Origin: Cavenderia fasciculata | Taxonomy: Eukaryota > Evosea > Eumycetozoa > Acytosteliales > Cavenderiaceae | Reading direction: 5' to 3' | Length of the DNA stretch: 64,000 nt | Assembly (NCBI RefSeq): GCF_000203815.1 | Contig: NW_004457735.1 | Location: forward strand, 992,001-1,056,000 | Shown here: positions 50,889-61,969 of the stretch, one piece after another | How the letters are laid out: each line of letters begins with the position of its first letter | Position numbering within the stretch: position 1 is the first letter of the stretch | The notes under the pieces: generated by a model | Databases searched by the model: none | Told to the model about the DNA's origin: nothing | What the model saw: only the letters and a program-made list of their open reading frames with translations | Program-made: the position numbers and the translations under genes

Positions 50889-51065
50889 TTATTTTTCTAT
50901 TTTTAATTCTAATAATTTATACAAAATACTTTTCAAGTACTTTGCCCAAATTATATTAGCTATACCCAAACCTATACCATATGAAACACCAGAGAAAAAT
51001 GATACTGCAAACGTATTTTTATATTTAATCCATGCTTTCTTCATATCTTTTGTTCTTGATGCCAT
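50889..51065 (-). CDS. 58-residue putative single-pass membrane protein
   Basis: The open frame from ATG at 51065 to TAA at 50889-50891 reads MASRTKDMKKAWIKYKN, then a Gly-rich hydrophobic stretch (FAVSFFSGVSYGIGLGIANII, about 19-39), then WAKYLKSILYKLLELKIEK. It has basic ends, a hydrophobic core with Gly spacing (SGVSYGIGLG) and normal codons. This is the architecture of a small membrane-inserted organellar protein; a mitochondrial TOM or respiratory small subunit is possible, but I cannot name it. No intron is needed. It is flanked by AT-rich non-coding DNA on both sides. Confidence 0.6.
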   Translation of the reverse strand: MASRTKDMKKAWIKYKNTFAVSFFSGVSYGIGLGIANIIWAKYLKSILYKLLELKIEK

Positions 51066-51692
51066 GACTCCTCTCTACTCTATTTTTCAATGTTTTGTGA
51101 ATATATCTAAATGTTTGTTTGTTTGTTTGTTTGTTTATAACTAAAGTTTGAATCAATATATTTATCATTCTAGTCAATATAATCAAATGATTGATTTGGA
51201 TCATTGAAAGGTCTTGTCTAAAACATACATGAATGAATGTGATCTACAAATTTCAATTGAAAGATCAATATGCTATATACAATGGGGTAGTAGATGAATG
51301 ATTGTGTATGTTTCTTAGGTTTGTATGTAATAATAATAGTAGAAACAACTTATAATGCGGTTGTAATAAATAATAGATGCATGAAACGCATTTTAATCAT
51401 CACCGCCCTTTTTTTAATTTTTTTAAATAATAATGGTTTCAAGAATAGCATGTTCACACTTTATTCATATCATTGAGTCTACTCTTGCTTGTTATAGATA
51501 TCATCATCTTCATCTTAAAAGTTAGCATTGAAGAACCATTTGTAAATAGGTTCGATCAGATATTAGATAAAGATTACAGAGTATAGATATTAGATAGTAG
51601 TGACAAGGTGGTAAAGAAGACATTGATTGATTGGTCATAGCAACTCATCTATAATAGTAACAATAACAACAAACTATATATATAAGTCAATC
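51066..51692. other. Intergenic, divergent from the 58-aa gene to repE
   Basis: AT-rich; TTTG repeat at about 51117-51135. Nothing else recognised. Confidence 0.5.
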
Positions 51693-54600
51693 ATGTCATA
51701 CAACTTTATAACAACTGTTCACAAACCAACAGCAGTTACTGAATCAGTAACAGGTCATTTTACATCACCAAATGAAAAGAATTTGATCATCTCGTACGTA
51801 ACAATATATATTCTGTATCTTTTAATTGGTTATTAATAATGTGTTTGTTTTAAAAAGTAAATGCACAAAGATTGAAATATTTACTTTAGCACCTGAAGGA
51901 CTTGTTCCTATTTTGGAAACTAATATCTATGGTAGAATTTCAAATATGAAGTTGTTTAGTGTTCATGTATGAATCGATAAATTGGTGTGATATATATATA
52001 TATATATATAATATTCTAATCTAACCTTTTCTCTTCTTTTTACTTTATCTCTATAGGGAGAAAAACAAGAATTATTATTTATATTGACAGAAAGATTTAA
52101 ATATTGTGTATTATCGTATGATGCAGAAAAGAAGGAATTGATAACAAGAGCAAGTGGAGAGGCTGATGATAGTATTGGTCGACCTGCCGACTCTGGGCAA
52201 TTGGCAATCATCGACCCCGATAGCAAAGTATTGGCACTTCATTTGTACGAAGGGTTATTAAAGATCATTCCCATTGAAAAGGGGACACTCAAGACTGCGT
52301 ACAATGTGAGACTGCAAGAGTTGCAAGTCATAGACATTGTATTCATCGCACCCACCAACAACCAACCAACACTGGCCGTTCTCTCAAAGGACACAAGAGA
52401 CTCTAAAAATGTAAACACCTATATCCTCTCACTCAAGGACAAAGAGTTGATTGAGAGTGCCAACACCTGGGCACAGTCAAATGTAGAGGACGGTGCATCC
52501 AAGTTGATTGCACACCAAAATGGATTGTTGGTGGTTGGCGAGACACTGGTCAGTTTCCTCAAACCTACCAGCTCACCACGCACCATCCCGATAGCAGGTA
52601 CTCGCATCACTGCAGTTGGACGAGTTGACAAGGACAAGTTTTTGTTTGGCGACCATTTGGGACAACTCTACTTTTTACTCTTATCGCAAAACGAAAAGGA
52701 ACTTCGATTTGAAAAGCTTGGTGAGACGTGTACGGCAAGTACCATCTCCTATCTCGATAGTGGTGTTGTGTTTATAGGATCGGCACTTGGAGACAGCCAG
52801 TTGATTCGTCTGCTCTCGGATCGTGATCCAAACACCAATAGCTATGTGACCGTCCTCGACACCTTTGCAAATCTCGGACCTATTCCCGACTTTTGTTTGG
52901 TCGACATTGAAAAGCAAGGACAGAATCAAATTGTAGCGTGTTCGGGTGGATTCAAGGAAGGATCGCTCCGAGTCATTCGTAATGGTATTGGTATTACCGA
53001 ACAGGCATCGATTGATCTACCAGGCATCAAAGCTATCTGGTCGTTGGCAAGAGGTTCCGACCGTTATCTCATCCTCTCCTTTATCTCTTCGACCAAAGTA
53101 CTCGAATTCCAAGGTGAAGATATTGAAGAAACTGAAATAGCAGGATTCGATCTACAATCACCAACCCTCTATTGTGGCAATGTCGCAGACAAACAAATAC
53201 TTCAAATTTCAACCAGCGGTATCTATTTGGTAGATCATGAAACTAATCTAAATTATGATGTTTGGAAACCATCCTCTGGTTCAATTAATCTTGCCTCCCA
53301 TCAAGGAAATCAAATCTTAATCTCTTTTGGTAAAACTTTAATTTATTTTGAAATTAAAGATCAAAAAATTATTAAACTCAAGTAAGAAATTGAAATAATT
53401 AAAACATATAATTTAGATTTGATTATTAACCAATAATATATTATATATAAATATATATTTAACCATATTTTTTTTATTCATTTTCTATTTTTTAGAGAAC
53501 TAGAAATGGAATTTGAAATTTCATGTTTGGATATATCATCATTTCAAGTAGGAGAGAGATCAAAGATTTGTGTTGTTGGTCTTTGGACAGATATATCGTT
53601 GAGAATTTTATCTTTACCAACTTTGGAACAAGTACATAAAGAAAATTTGGGAGGTGAGGTCATTCCAAGATCAGTCTTGATGATTGCGTTTGAAGGTATC
53701 AATTATTTATTATGTTCACTTGGTGATGGTCATCTTTTTAACTTTATTGTCGATACTATAAATAATACTCTTCATGAAAGAAAAAAGGTTTCACTTGGTA
53801 ATCAACCAATTATTTTATCAAAGTATGGAGTAAAAAAGATATCTTTATAATCATTAATCAATTCTAAATTATTTATTATTTTTCTATTTTTTTTTAGATT
53901 CCAATTAAAAGGTACAGTAAATGTATTTGCATCATCGGATAGACCAACTGTAATTTATAGTAGTAATAGAAAATTATTATATTCAGTGGTTAATCTAAAG
54001 GTTGTGGTTGGGGTATGTTCATTTGACTCTGAAGTTTTCCGTGATTGTATTGCCATTGCAACAGACAAGACACTGTCGATTGGACACATTGACGATATTC
54101 AAAGATTGCACATTAAAAAAATAGATCTTGGTGGCGAGTTTGCACGTAGAATTGCACATGTCGAAGCACATCAATGCTATGCTCTCATCACCATCAGACC
54201 AGATGAATCTGGTTTGGAAGAGAGCGAAACTGAACAAAATTTCATTAGAATCGTCAATCAACAAACATTTGAAACCATTGTAAAATATCCCCTCAAAGAA
54301 AATGAATATGGTTGGACTATTTTAAGTACAAACTTTAAAGAAACTTTGACATCTAATTCATCTTCAACATCATCATCTACTTCAACAACTTCAACAACTT
54401 CTACCTCTGGAAGAAGAAGATTACCAACAACAACAACAACAACAACAACGAGCAATGATGAAGAAGAACAAAGTGAATATATTGTTGTGGGAACGACATA
54501 CCATTGTCACGATCGAAAAGAGTGTGGAAGAATATTGGTTTTCAAGATGATTGATAGTCGATTGATATTGTTGGATGAGACGACTGTACGTGGTAGCATC

Positions 54601-55465
54601 TTTTGCATGATTGCATTCAATGGTCAGTTGTTGGTTGCCATCAACAAGAGTGTCCACAGATACACCTGGAGTGGCGACTCGAGCTCAGGCAAGCTCACAG
54701 GCGAAGAGATATACGGTGGACACACTGCTTCGCTCTATTTGGCGGGAAGAGGTGACTTTGTGTTGGTGGGTGACATGATGAAGTCAATGGCTCTCCTCCA
54801 AGCGTCTGGAAAGGATGTAAAGGAGTTGTCGCGAAGTTCACAACCATTCTGGTTGACAGGACTCACGTTTATTGACGATGACACCTATCTCGGATCAGAC
54901 AACTCGTACAACCTCATCTTGATGAAAAAGAATACGGAAACTGCCAACGAGGTTGACAGCCAACTACTCGACAACATTGGACACATCCATACTGGCGAGT
55001 TTATCAATCGTTTCCACCATGGTACTCTTGCCACACTCACCGATGTCGATTCACCCAAACCAAACTCTATCATTTTCGCCACCATCAGTGGTTGCATTGG
55101 CGTCATTTCAACCATTTCAAAGCAAGATTACGATTTCTTTTCAAAATTACAAGTTGGTTTAAATAGAGTTATTAGAGGAATTGGTGGTTTTTCTCATGAT
55201 CGGTATGAAACAAGATCTTATTTATTAATTTATTATATTATTAATTACTGACATTTTATTATTTCTTAATTTTATTTGTAGTTGGAGATCATTCCAAAAT
55301 GAGCATATTTCAAATATAGAATCACGTAATTTTATCGATGGAGATTTGGTTGAACAATTTTTACATCTTCGTCATGACAAGATGTTAGAAGTAACCAAGG
55401 ATATGGATATTTCAATCGAAGATACATATAAAAAGATTGAAACAACAATGCAAAGTATTAGATAA
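51693..55465 (+). CDS. repE: DNA damage-binding protein 1 (DDB1/RepE)
   Basis: Six exons join in frame: 51693-51793, 51858-51966, 52057-53381, 53496-53822, 53898-55202 and 55282-55465, giving 1116 aa (human DDB1 is 1140). DDB1 is the triple beta-propeller adaptor that links DCAF receptors to CUL4 E3 ligase and, with DDB2, recognises UV lesions. Seen: [12 protein letters not shown] start; [65 protein letters not shown]; the [12 protein letters not shown] block; [11 protein letters not shown]-like [16 protein letters not shown]; and a C-terminal helical domain ending in [12 protein letters not shown] Ser/Thr-rich insertion lies in the loop near 54350-54465. The first donor is GTACGT, less common here. 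Confidence 0.95.
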
Positions 55466-57077
55466 AATAATAATAATAATAAAACACACAACATACAATA
55501 GAAAAATAGTAGTAAATATACATATATGGATTGTATGTTGCCAAATATTTCGATGATTGGTTGATATAGTCTGGATTGTAATTTAGTAAATATACGACGA
55601 AACAAATCGGTTGGTTCAAATTTTATGTCGATTCAATGTCGCAGACGATTGAACAACAATGACGATCATTGTTGTTATTGTTCTTGTTGTGGGAGTCGTG
55701 TTTATTGATTCCAGAACAGACTATTGAATTCGATCAACCCCCACATGAATATGAGTAACCACTAGTAAATCAATTTAAATTTACAGTACTTTATAAATAT
55801 TCTATATTTGGATGATACTTTTATCGGTTTCAATCAATATCAATTATCAATTAATTTAATACGATTGTATATTAATAATATCTTTATTTAGCTTGTTTTT
55901 AAAAATATACTACTTTTATTTGGGTTGTTCTTTTTTTAAAACAAAGCGTGAAAACCAAGCCATTTTTCTTTCTTTGATTAAACAAACAAATATAGAGAGA
56001 GAGATACGGATACGATTACAAACTTTTCTTTTGCTGCTCTTTTATTGTAAAATGTGGATAGACTGTATTCAATAGCAATAAGAATACCCGTATCAACAAT
56101 CAACAATCAACAATCAACAATCAACGACCATTGCTAGAATTCTCACTTTTCATTGTCGAGAGAGGAATGTGCATATCATCGGTGGTTGTGGTGGTTGTGT
56201 TGATTGATCCTCTTTCCCTTTTCCCCCTCTCCTTACCTACCCTTCACAATCATGTGAAGTGGTTGAAAAATATCATAATACCCCCCTCTCTCCCTCCCTA
56301 CCAACCACAACCCAACAAACATAAGCAAGCAGAAACCATCATCATATTTGCGATGCGTATCAATTTAACGGGAGGAAGAGGAGGAAGAGGGAGGAGCAGT
56401 ATATTCATATTCTCTCTCTATCGTGTGTGTTTGGATATAAAAATAGATGGGTTGGGTTCAGTCAAATTCCATCCTATCAGTTGATGTTATGTTGTTGGAT
56501 GATTGATATCGATTTGATGGTAGTGACATCCACTACGCTACTCTACGTACAACAAACATATCTTACCGTGTGGTTAGGGATTAATGCACTATACACCCTT
56601 TAAGGGGGGGGCGGTGCAACTAGATATGAACACCACCCTACCTACCCACCCCCAACAACCAATTTATATTTTAATAGACTGTTGATGAGATGAGAATAAT
56701 TACCCATCCAACTTGATGATCATCACCCAACATCAACAACCAAGAACAACAACAAAAACATTAAATGGAATTAATTTGAATCAATGTTTGTTTGATTTTT
56801 TTAATTTGATAAAAACAGAAACACAACACATTTGTGATCACAAACAACAATCTATTAAATTTACTTTCTTTTCTTTCTTTTAACTGCCACCACAAACTAG
56901 TAATTTAATTAACTTACTCCTTACTCCTTACTTTTATTATTTGTTTGTTCCCATTTTTTTAATTTAATTTCCCCAACCATTTATTTATTTATTTATCCCA
57001 ACAATTTAAATTAATTTTAATTTATAATTTCACTAAACATTGTACAATACTTAAATCATAATAATAATAATTAAAAA
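55466..57077. other. Intergenic, upstream of the PSI-like gene
   Basis: 1.6 kb without a gene. Contains AATCAAC repeats (about 56095-56122), a CCACCC/GGGGGGGG-type GC-rich stretch (56600-56660) and CA/GT-rich blocks, some resembling the G-rich GBF sites of developmentally regulated dictyostelid genes. Confidence 0.5.
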
Positions 57078-59432
57078 ATGAGGTTTTTAATCTCACTTGT
57101 ATTTTCTTTAATATTAATAATTGGTAATTATTTTAAAAAGAAATAATCAAATCTTTTCAATATCCTATTGAATATTTAATATTAATATGTAACTCTTGAT
57201 TTACTATTTTATTTTATTTTTAATTAGGATTATCTAGATCACAGAATGTTATCAAAGTACCTATTACCATTTTTGATCATCATCCATCATTGAATCCAGA
57301 TTTCGAATATCCTCAATATGGATCATTAACAAAAGGATTGGTAGAGGATATTTTAGGAAAGGACAGTCTTCCAGTTCTCAAAAAAAATTATCCAGCTAGT
57401 GGTTTGATCACGAGCCAACAAACATTCAATCAATGGTTTGTACCAGTCAAAGGAGTCAACTTGGGTGTCATTAGTACATTGGATTTCCAAAAGAGTACAA
57501 CAGACGGCAGCAAATATTCCATAAACAACGATGCATTCTTTCCAATCGATAATATGGGTTTAGATTCACTCAAAAATGAATCTGGTTATATATATCGTCG
57601 TTATGCTGATGAGCAAGGAAACTATCACAATTATCATTTCTGTTTACATATGCAATCAAACTTTTATTATAGAGTAAGAAAATAATATTTATTTTAATAT
57701 TTATTTATTAATTAATTAAATTTTTAGGGTACAGAATCATTTACATTTAAAGGTGATGATGATGTTTGGTTGTTTATTAATAACAAGTTGGTTGTTGATC
57801 TTGGTGGTATTCATACCCAAGCAAACCAAACTATTAATTTTAAAGATTTGGGTCTAGTTTCAACTGAAGTATGTTTAAACAAAAAAAAAAAAAAATTAAA
57901 AGAAGTACTTTTAATTTAAATTAACTAATTCTTCTTCCTATTTATTTTTCTAGAATAAACCAGTTAAATTTGATTTCTTTTATTGTGAAAGACATACCTA
58001 TGCATCAGAGATTGAAATTGAAACTGAATTGGAATTCTTGTGTCTTAGAAAAGATTATTGTGGAATTTGTGGTGGATCTGGTTCAGAGTGTTGTAATCCT
58101 AATGTCGATTGTTCAGACAATGATCCATGTACCGTAGATGCTTGTCCATCTGTCAGCACTCCCGATATTACTGAAGCCAACTGGAAAACCAAGTGTGTAC
58201 ACACTCCCATCACTTGCTCTGCTCCAGACAGATGTCACAACTCTGCCTGCTCCAATGGAACCTGTGTCGTATCAGATGTTGTTTGTCCAGAAAAACCATG
58301 TTCAAAGAGCTACTGTAACAAAGACTCTGGATGTGGTTACACAGCCACAGAATGCAAGCCAGCCGACAAGTGTACCAACGCTGCCTGTGATCCAAGCACT
58401 GGAGCCTGTAAATCTACCCCAATATCATGTAACGACAATAACCCTTGTACCATTGACAGTTGTGACCCGGCTGTTGGATGTTTGTTCAAGGCCAAGTGTC
58501 AGAAAGCTGGTGATTGTCAAAAGGATGTTTGTTCACCAACTGGAGAATGTAGTATAGAGACCATTCCAGAAGGGCAATGTGTATGTGACTGTCCTCGTAC
58601 TGGTTGCGAAGATTTCAAGTGTAATCCAGGTTCAAAGTGTACCAAGACACCAAAGGTTTACAGCGATGGTAATCTCTGTACCAAGGATGAATGTGTTCCA
58701 CTCTCTACCAATACCTCGGAGCCCAGGTTCACCCCGATCGTATGTGCTGCCAGCACAGATCCATGTTTTGTTTCACAATGTGATCCTGCCAAGGGATGTG
58801 TTCCAGTACCCATCAATTGTGACGATGGCAATCCATGCTCGATCGACACTTGTGTCGCTGGTAAGTGTGTCAATACCTTGGACACTTGCTCCGATGGCAA
58901 TCCATGTACTGAAGACCACTGCAATGCCACTCTTGGTGCCTGTCAACACACACCCATTCCATGCAACAACACTGATATTTGTATGGTTGGTACTTGCAGT
59001 TCAGCCAATGGTTCATGTACCTACGCACCCAAAGTATGTCCAGACCCAGCCGGCAAATTCTGCGAGGTCGGTTATTGTGATCCATTGGCTGGCTGCATCT
59101 TCATCCCAAGAAAGTGTGTTGCCGACAACCCCGAGTGTCAAAAGTCTGTCTGTAACGAAGACGCCAAAAAGTGTGACGAGACCAGCTTTAGTCCCACGCC
59201 TTACAAGTGTCTCTCGACAGCCGCCAAAGCAGGTGTTATTGGTGGTGCAGCCATTGCTGGTATCGTCATTGGTGGTGCCGTCGCACTAGGTCTCGCTGCA
59301 TTTGGTGGAAAGAAGGGTTACGACTATTGGAAGAACACTCAACAACAAAAGATGACCACTTCCAATGCCAACCCACTCTATGAAAAGAATCCAAACAATG
59401 GTGAAAATCCACTCTACACTTCAAATGGATAG
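57078..59432 (+). CDS. PSI-family PA14/Cys-rich surface protein
   Basis: Exons 57078-57123, 57228-57673, 57728-57868 and 57954-59432 join in frame to give 703 aa. Exon 1 gives the signal peptide ([15 protein letters not shown]). The N-terminal 200 aa match the fibro-slime/PA14-type domain of prespore-cell-inducing (Psi) factors: [49 protein letters not shown] and [12 protein letters not shown]. Many CTDC-like repeats follow ([21 protein letters not shown], CDPAxGC). A TM segment ([20 protein letters not shown]) and a tail with two NPLY motifs complete it. Psi proteins act as extracellular or membrane differentiation signals. This one is membrane-anchored, so a receptor or adhesion role is possible. 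Which Psi member it is cannot be fixed. Confidence 0.9.
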
Positions 59433-59934
59433 AGTTAATTAAAACAACAAGAAAAAAAGATTAGAAAAGAAAAGAAAAGAAAACAACAAAAAAGAAACAA
59501 ATCCAATCAGATCACTCTTTGTAAAATTAATTTACTTATTATTTATTATCTCTACTACTTTTTAAAAACAACAATCATTCAAACCAATCATTCATATTAA
59601 TAATTCCAAAATACACATTATAATATTAAAATATATTTATTAAATAAATAAACAAAAAAAAAAAAATTAAAACAATCAAACAAATATATCACCAAGATCA
59701 AGATTAACTTGATTTACGCATGGGACACGGACAATTCCAATGACCAAACATGGAATTCAGACTGCAGTATTCCGAAATCAAAGATCTTTTCAAAATTCAA
59801 AGAGATATTTTTTAAACACTAAAACCATTGACATCCCTTGCAGCAGTGCCTTTTCATCTTAGTCTCTTATCTCTTCTCTCTCATTTTCTTACTATCTATT
59901 TGTATAACTACTCTTTGAATAACAAATTTGTATC
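59433..59934. other. Intergenic, downstream of the PSI-like gene
   Basis: A-rich 3' region, then a mixed stretch (59690-59900) upstream of the first tiny gene. No coding potential beyond that gene. Confidence 0.5.
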
Positions 59935-60159
59935 ATGTCTTTTAAACTTAAGGATGACGGTCTCCCAGGTAGGTAAACAGGAGGTGGTATACACCTATCA
60001 AGTTTTAAAGAAGCATAAACAAATCAGAATTAACAATAGTTTCACTTTATTAAAACAGGAGGAAAAGGTAAACCTGGAGGAAGAGGATTTGTTCCACCTC
60101 CTCCAAATCCACCTCCAAGAAATGGCGGAGGTCAAACTGGAAACCCTTTCAACTCTTAA
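59935..60159 (+). CDS. Tiny Gly/Pro-rich protein with C-terminal NPF, copy 1 (44 aa)
   Basis: Exons 59935-59968 and 60059-60159 give 44 aa. It starts MSFKLKDDGLP; the intron splits the first codon of the following Gly-Gly pair; then GKGKPGGRG, a Pro-rich stretch, GGGQTGNPFNS and stop. The donor is GTAGGT, the acceptor AACAG. The protein is highly disordered, with no signal peptide or TM. A paralogue with identical exon-1 length and intron phase lies at 61476-61701. Conservation of start, intron and the GGGQ-x-x-NPF end across otherwise diverged sequence argues that both are real genes. C-terminal NPF tripeptides bind EH domains in endocytic adaptors. That function is inference. Confidence 0.65.
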
Positions 60160-60201
60160 AAAGTCTAAAAACAGCAACTTTTGTACCAATAAAAACTAAC
60201 A

Positions 60202-61199
60202 ATGGAAAATCAAATAATTATAATTATTTGTATCATCCATATTATCTATATGTTTTTTGTTATTCTTTCATAATAGCAAAGACGAATATAGATCACCGTA
60301 ACACCCAACAGACTTTTGCCCCCCAAAAGCAGACTCATACACTTTTTTTTCCTTCAATCCAGTTGAAGGTGAAATATGTGATCCAATGACAAGTCCATGT
60401 GAAGATGGAGCCGTTTGTTGGCCACAACATAGAGATGATGTAGTCCCAACTTGTAAAGGATTTTTTTATGAAAGACTTGGAGAAGAATGGTAAGTACCGA
60501 ATTAAAGACATGAATACATATTTTTTCTTTCTAACTATTATATTGTTTTCTTTAACAGTCGAATTCGAACAGATTGTTGGGGATTAAAATGTGAACCATT
60601 CTCTCGTACTTGTCAACCAGATATTAATTCATTGGATGGATATCAATGTGAATCATTATGTTAAAACAAATTGCAAAATTATAAACATTAATACTAATAT
60701 TATTGATTGACAGGATTTCCATTGCGCATTCGGATACTTTTGTAACACAACAAATCATCGATGTATACAAAAAGGAAGTGAATGTACTAATAATGTAGAT
60801 TCTTGTCTTGAAGGTTTAATATGTACCACCACCATCAACATTGATGGCACCAAGTATTGCATTGAACCATTTTCACTATCAGAGGGTAATACATGCGACA
60901 CAGAATTTGAAAATCTAATAGGTGATAATGGAAATTAAAGATCACCATGCCAAGTAGGTCTATTTTGTAATGGCACAGTTTGCACTAAACCTGTTCAATT
61001 GTTCAGTTGTGAGAAACCGTGGTTCTCGACCTAAGAAGTACATGTTCAGCTCCTCCTCCACCAATCGTTGGATTATGTACAGAACCTGATTTCTCTTATT
61101 CAAATTTTGGTACATGTCCAAGCAACTCTGCAAACTCAATATCGATTATCCCAAACATCCTCTTTATGATTGTGATAGTTATTTTGGGATCGATATAAC
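60202..61199 (+). pseudogene. Broken Cys-rich secreted/surface protein gene
   Basis: Exon-like blocks 60363-60489 and 60559-60664, and a block from about 60717 to 61199, encode Cys-rich sequence: EICDPMTSPCEDGAVCW; DCWGLKCEPFSRTCQPD; CAFGYFCNTTNHRC; DSCLEGLICTT. The end resembles a GPI or TM signal (ISIIPNILFMIVIVILGSI). A possible signal-peptide start is at 60202 (MENQIIIIICIIHIIYMFF). Defects: no usable GT donor after SLC at about 60663; an in-frame TAA near 60936; and a frameshift near 61027 before a region that ends openly in another frame. Several independent lesions suggest a pseudogene rather than an assembly error. The family is probably the Paramecium-surface-antigen-like Cys-rich proteins of social amoebae. 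Confidence 0.6.
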
Positions 61200-61475
61200 T
61201 TAACATAGTTGTGTAAAAATATCTAATTATGTTTCTATTCATATCGCGATAAGAGTCACCATAAAATGTAAGGCAGCGTCGATTCGTATATGTATCGTTG
61301 CAAAAAAGTGAGAAATTAATAAATCATAAGATATTTATTTTCAAAGCATTTTAGGGATCTTCTATGGTTCAGGTATACACATCCCTTGAAACTCATTTGT
61401 ATATTCTTCATTTCATTTATCTTTTTTATATAGTAATACTAATTGTAATAATACTTTAACTCAAACACATAAACA
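61200..61475. other. Spacer between broken Cys-rich gene and tiny gene 2
   Basis: AT-rich with nothing recognised except an ACACAT-rich stretch before the ATG. Confidence 0.4.
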
Positions 61476-61701
61476 ATGTCATTCAGATTCGAAGGTCATA
61501 GTCACCCAGGTAATTAAGTTGTGTTCAACATTTTGCATTTGTTGCTAACCTTTAGGAACCTTTTATTCTTTTTTTTTTAATCACTATTTAGGAGGATTAG
61601 GAAAACCAGGAGGTTTTGCCTATGGAGCAGGAGCTGGAGGTTCACCAAGACCAGCCCCAAAATCAGGAGGAGGCCAAGGCAGCAACCCATTCGGAGGTTA
61701 A
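61476..61701 (+). CDS. Tiny Gly/Pro-rich protein with C-terminal NPF, copy 2 (47 aa)
   Basis: Exons 61476-61509 and 61592-61701 join in frame to give 47 aa. It starts MSFRFEGHSHP, then GGLGKPGG, a Gly/Ala/Ser/Pro linker, and ends SGGGQGSNPFGG. Exon 1 is 34 nt, as in copy 1, and the intron interrupts the same Gly codon with a GTAATT donor. Shared with copy 1: MSF-[KR], P at position 11, G-G-x-G-K-P-G-G, P-R, and GGGQ-x-x-NPF. Everything else differs, including codon choice, so the pair is not a recent duplication. No known family recognised; a very small disordered adaptor or a cell-surface-coat protein without signal are both possible. Predicted but unproven. Confidence 0.7.
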
Positions 61702-61969
61702 AATCATCCATCCATCCATCAATAGATATCTATTGACACAATAAATATTCACTGGAACATTTATTTTCTGTCTCCAAGTGTATTCAATCTTTTTATTAAC
61801 TTATAAAATTAATAATATAGATCACACATCATTAAATAATCTTATCTTCTTGTTCTTTTTCTTTTTTGATTTTTTTTATCCATTCTTTTTATTAAAACTA
61901 ATATTTAAAATATTATTCTTATTCTTGTTATGATTATTATTATTATTAATATTATTATTTTGATTATTT

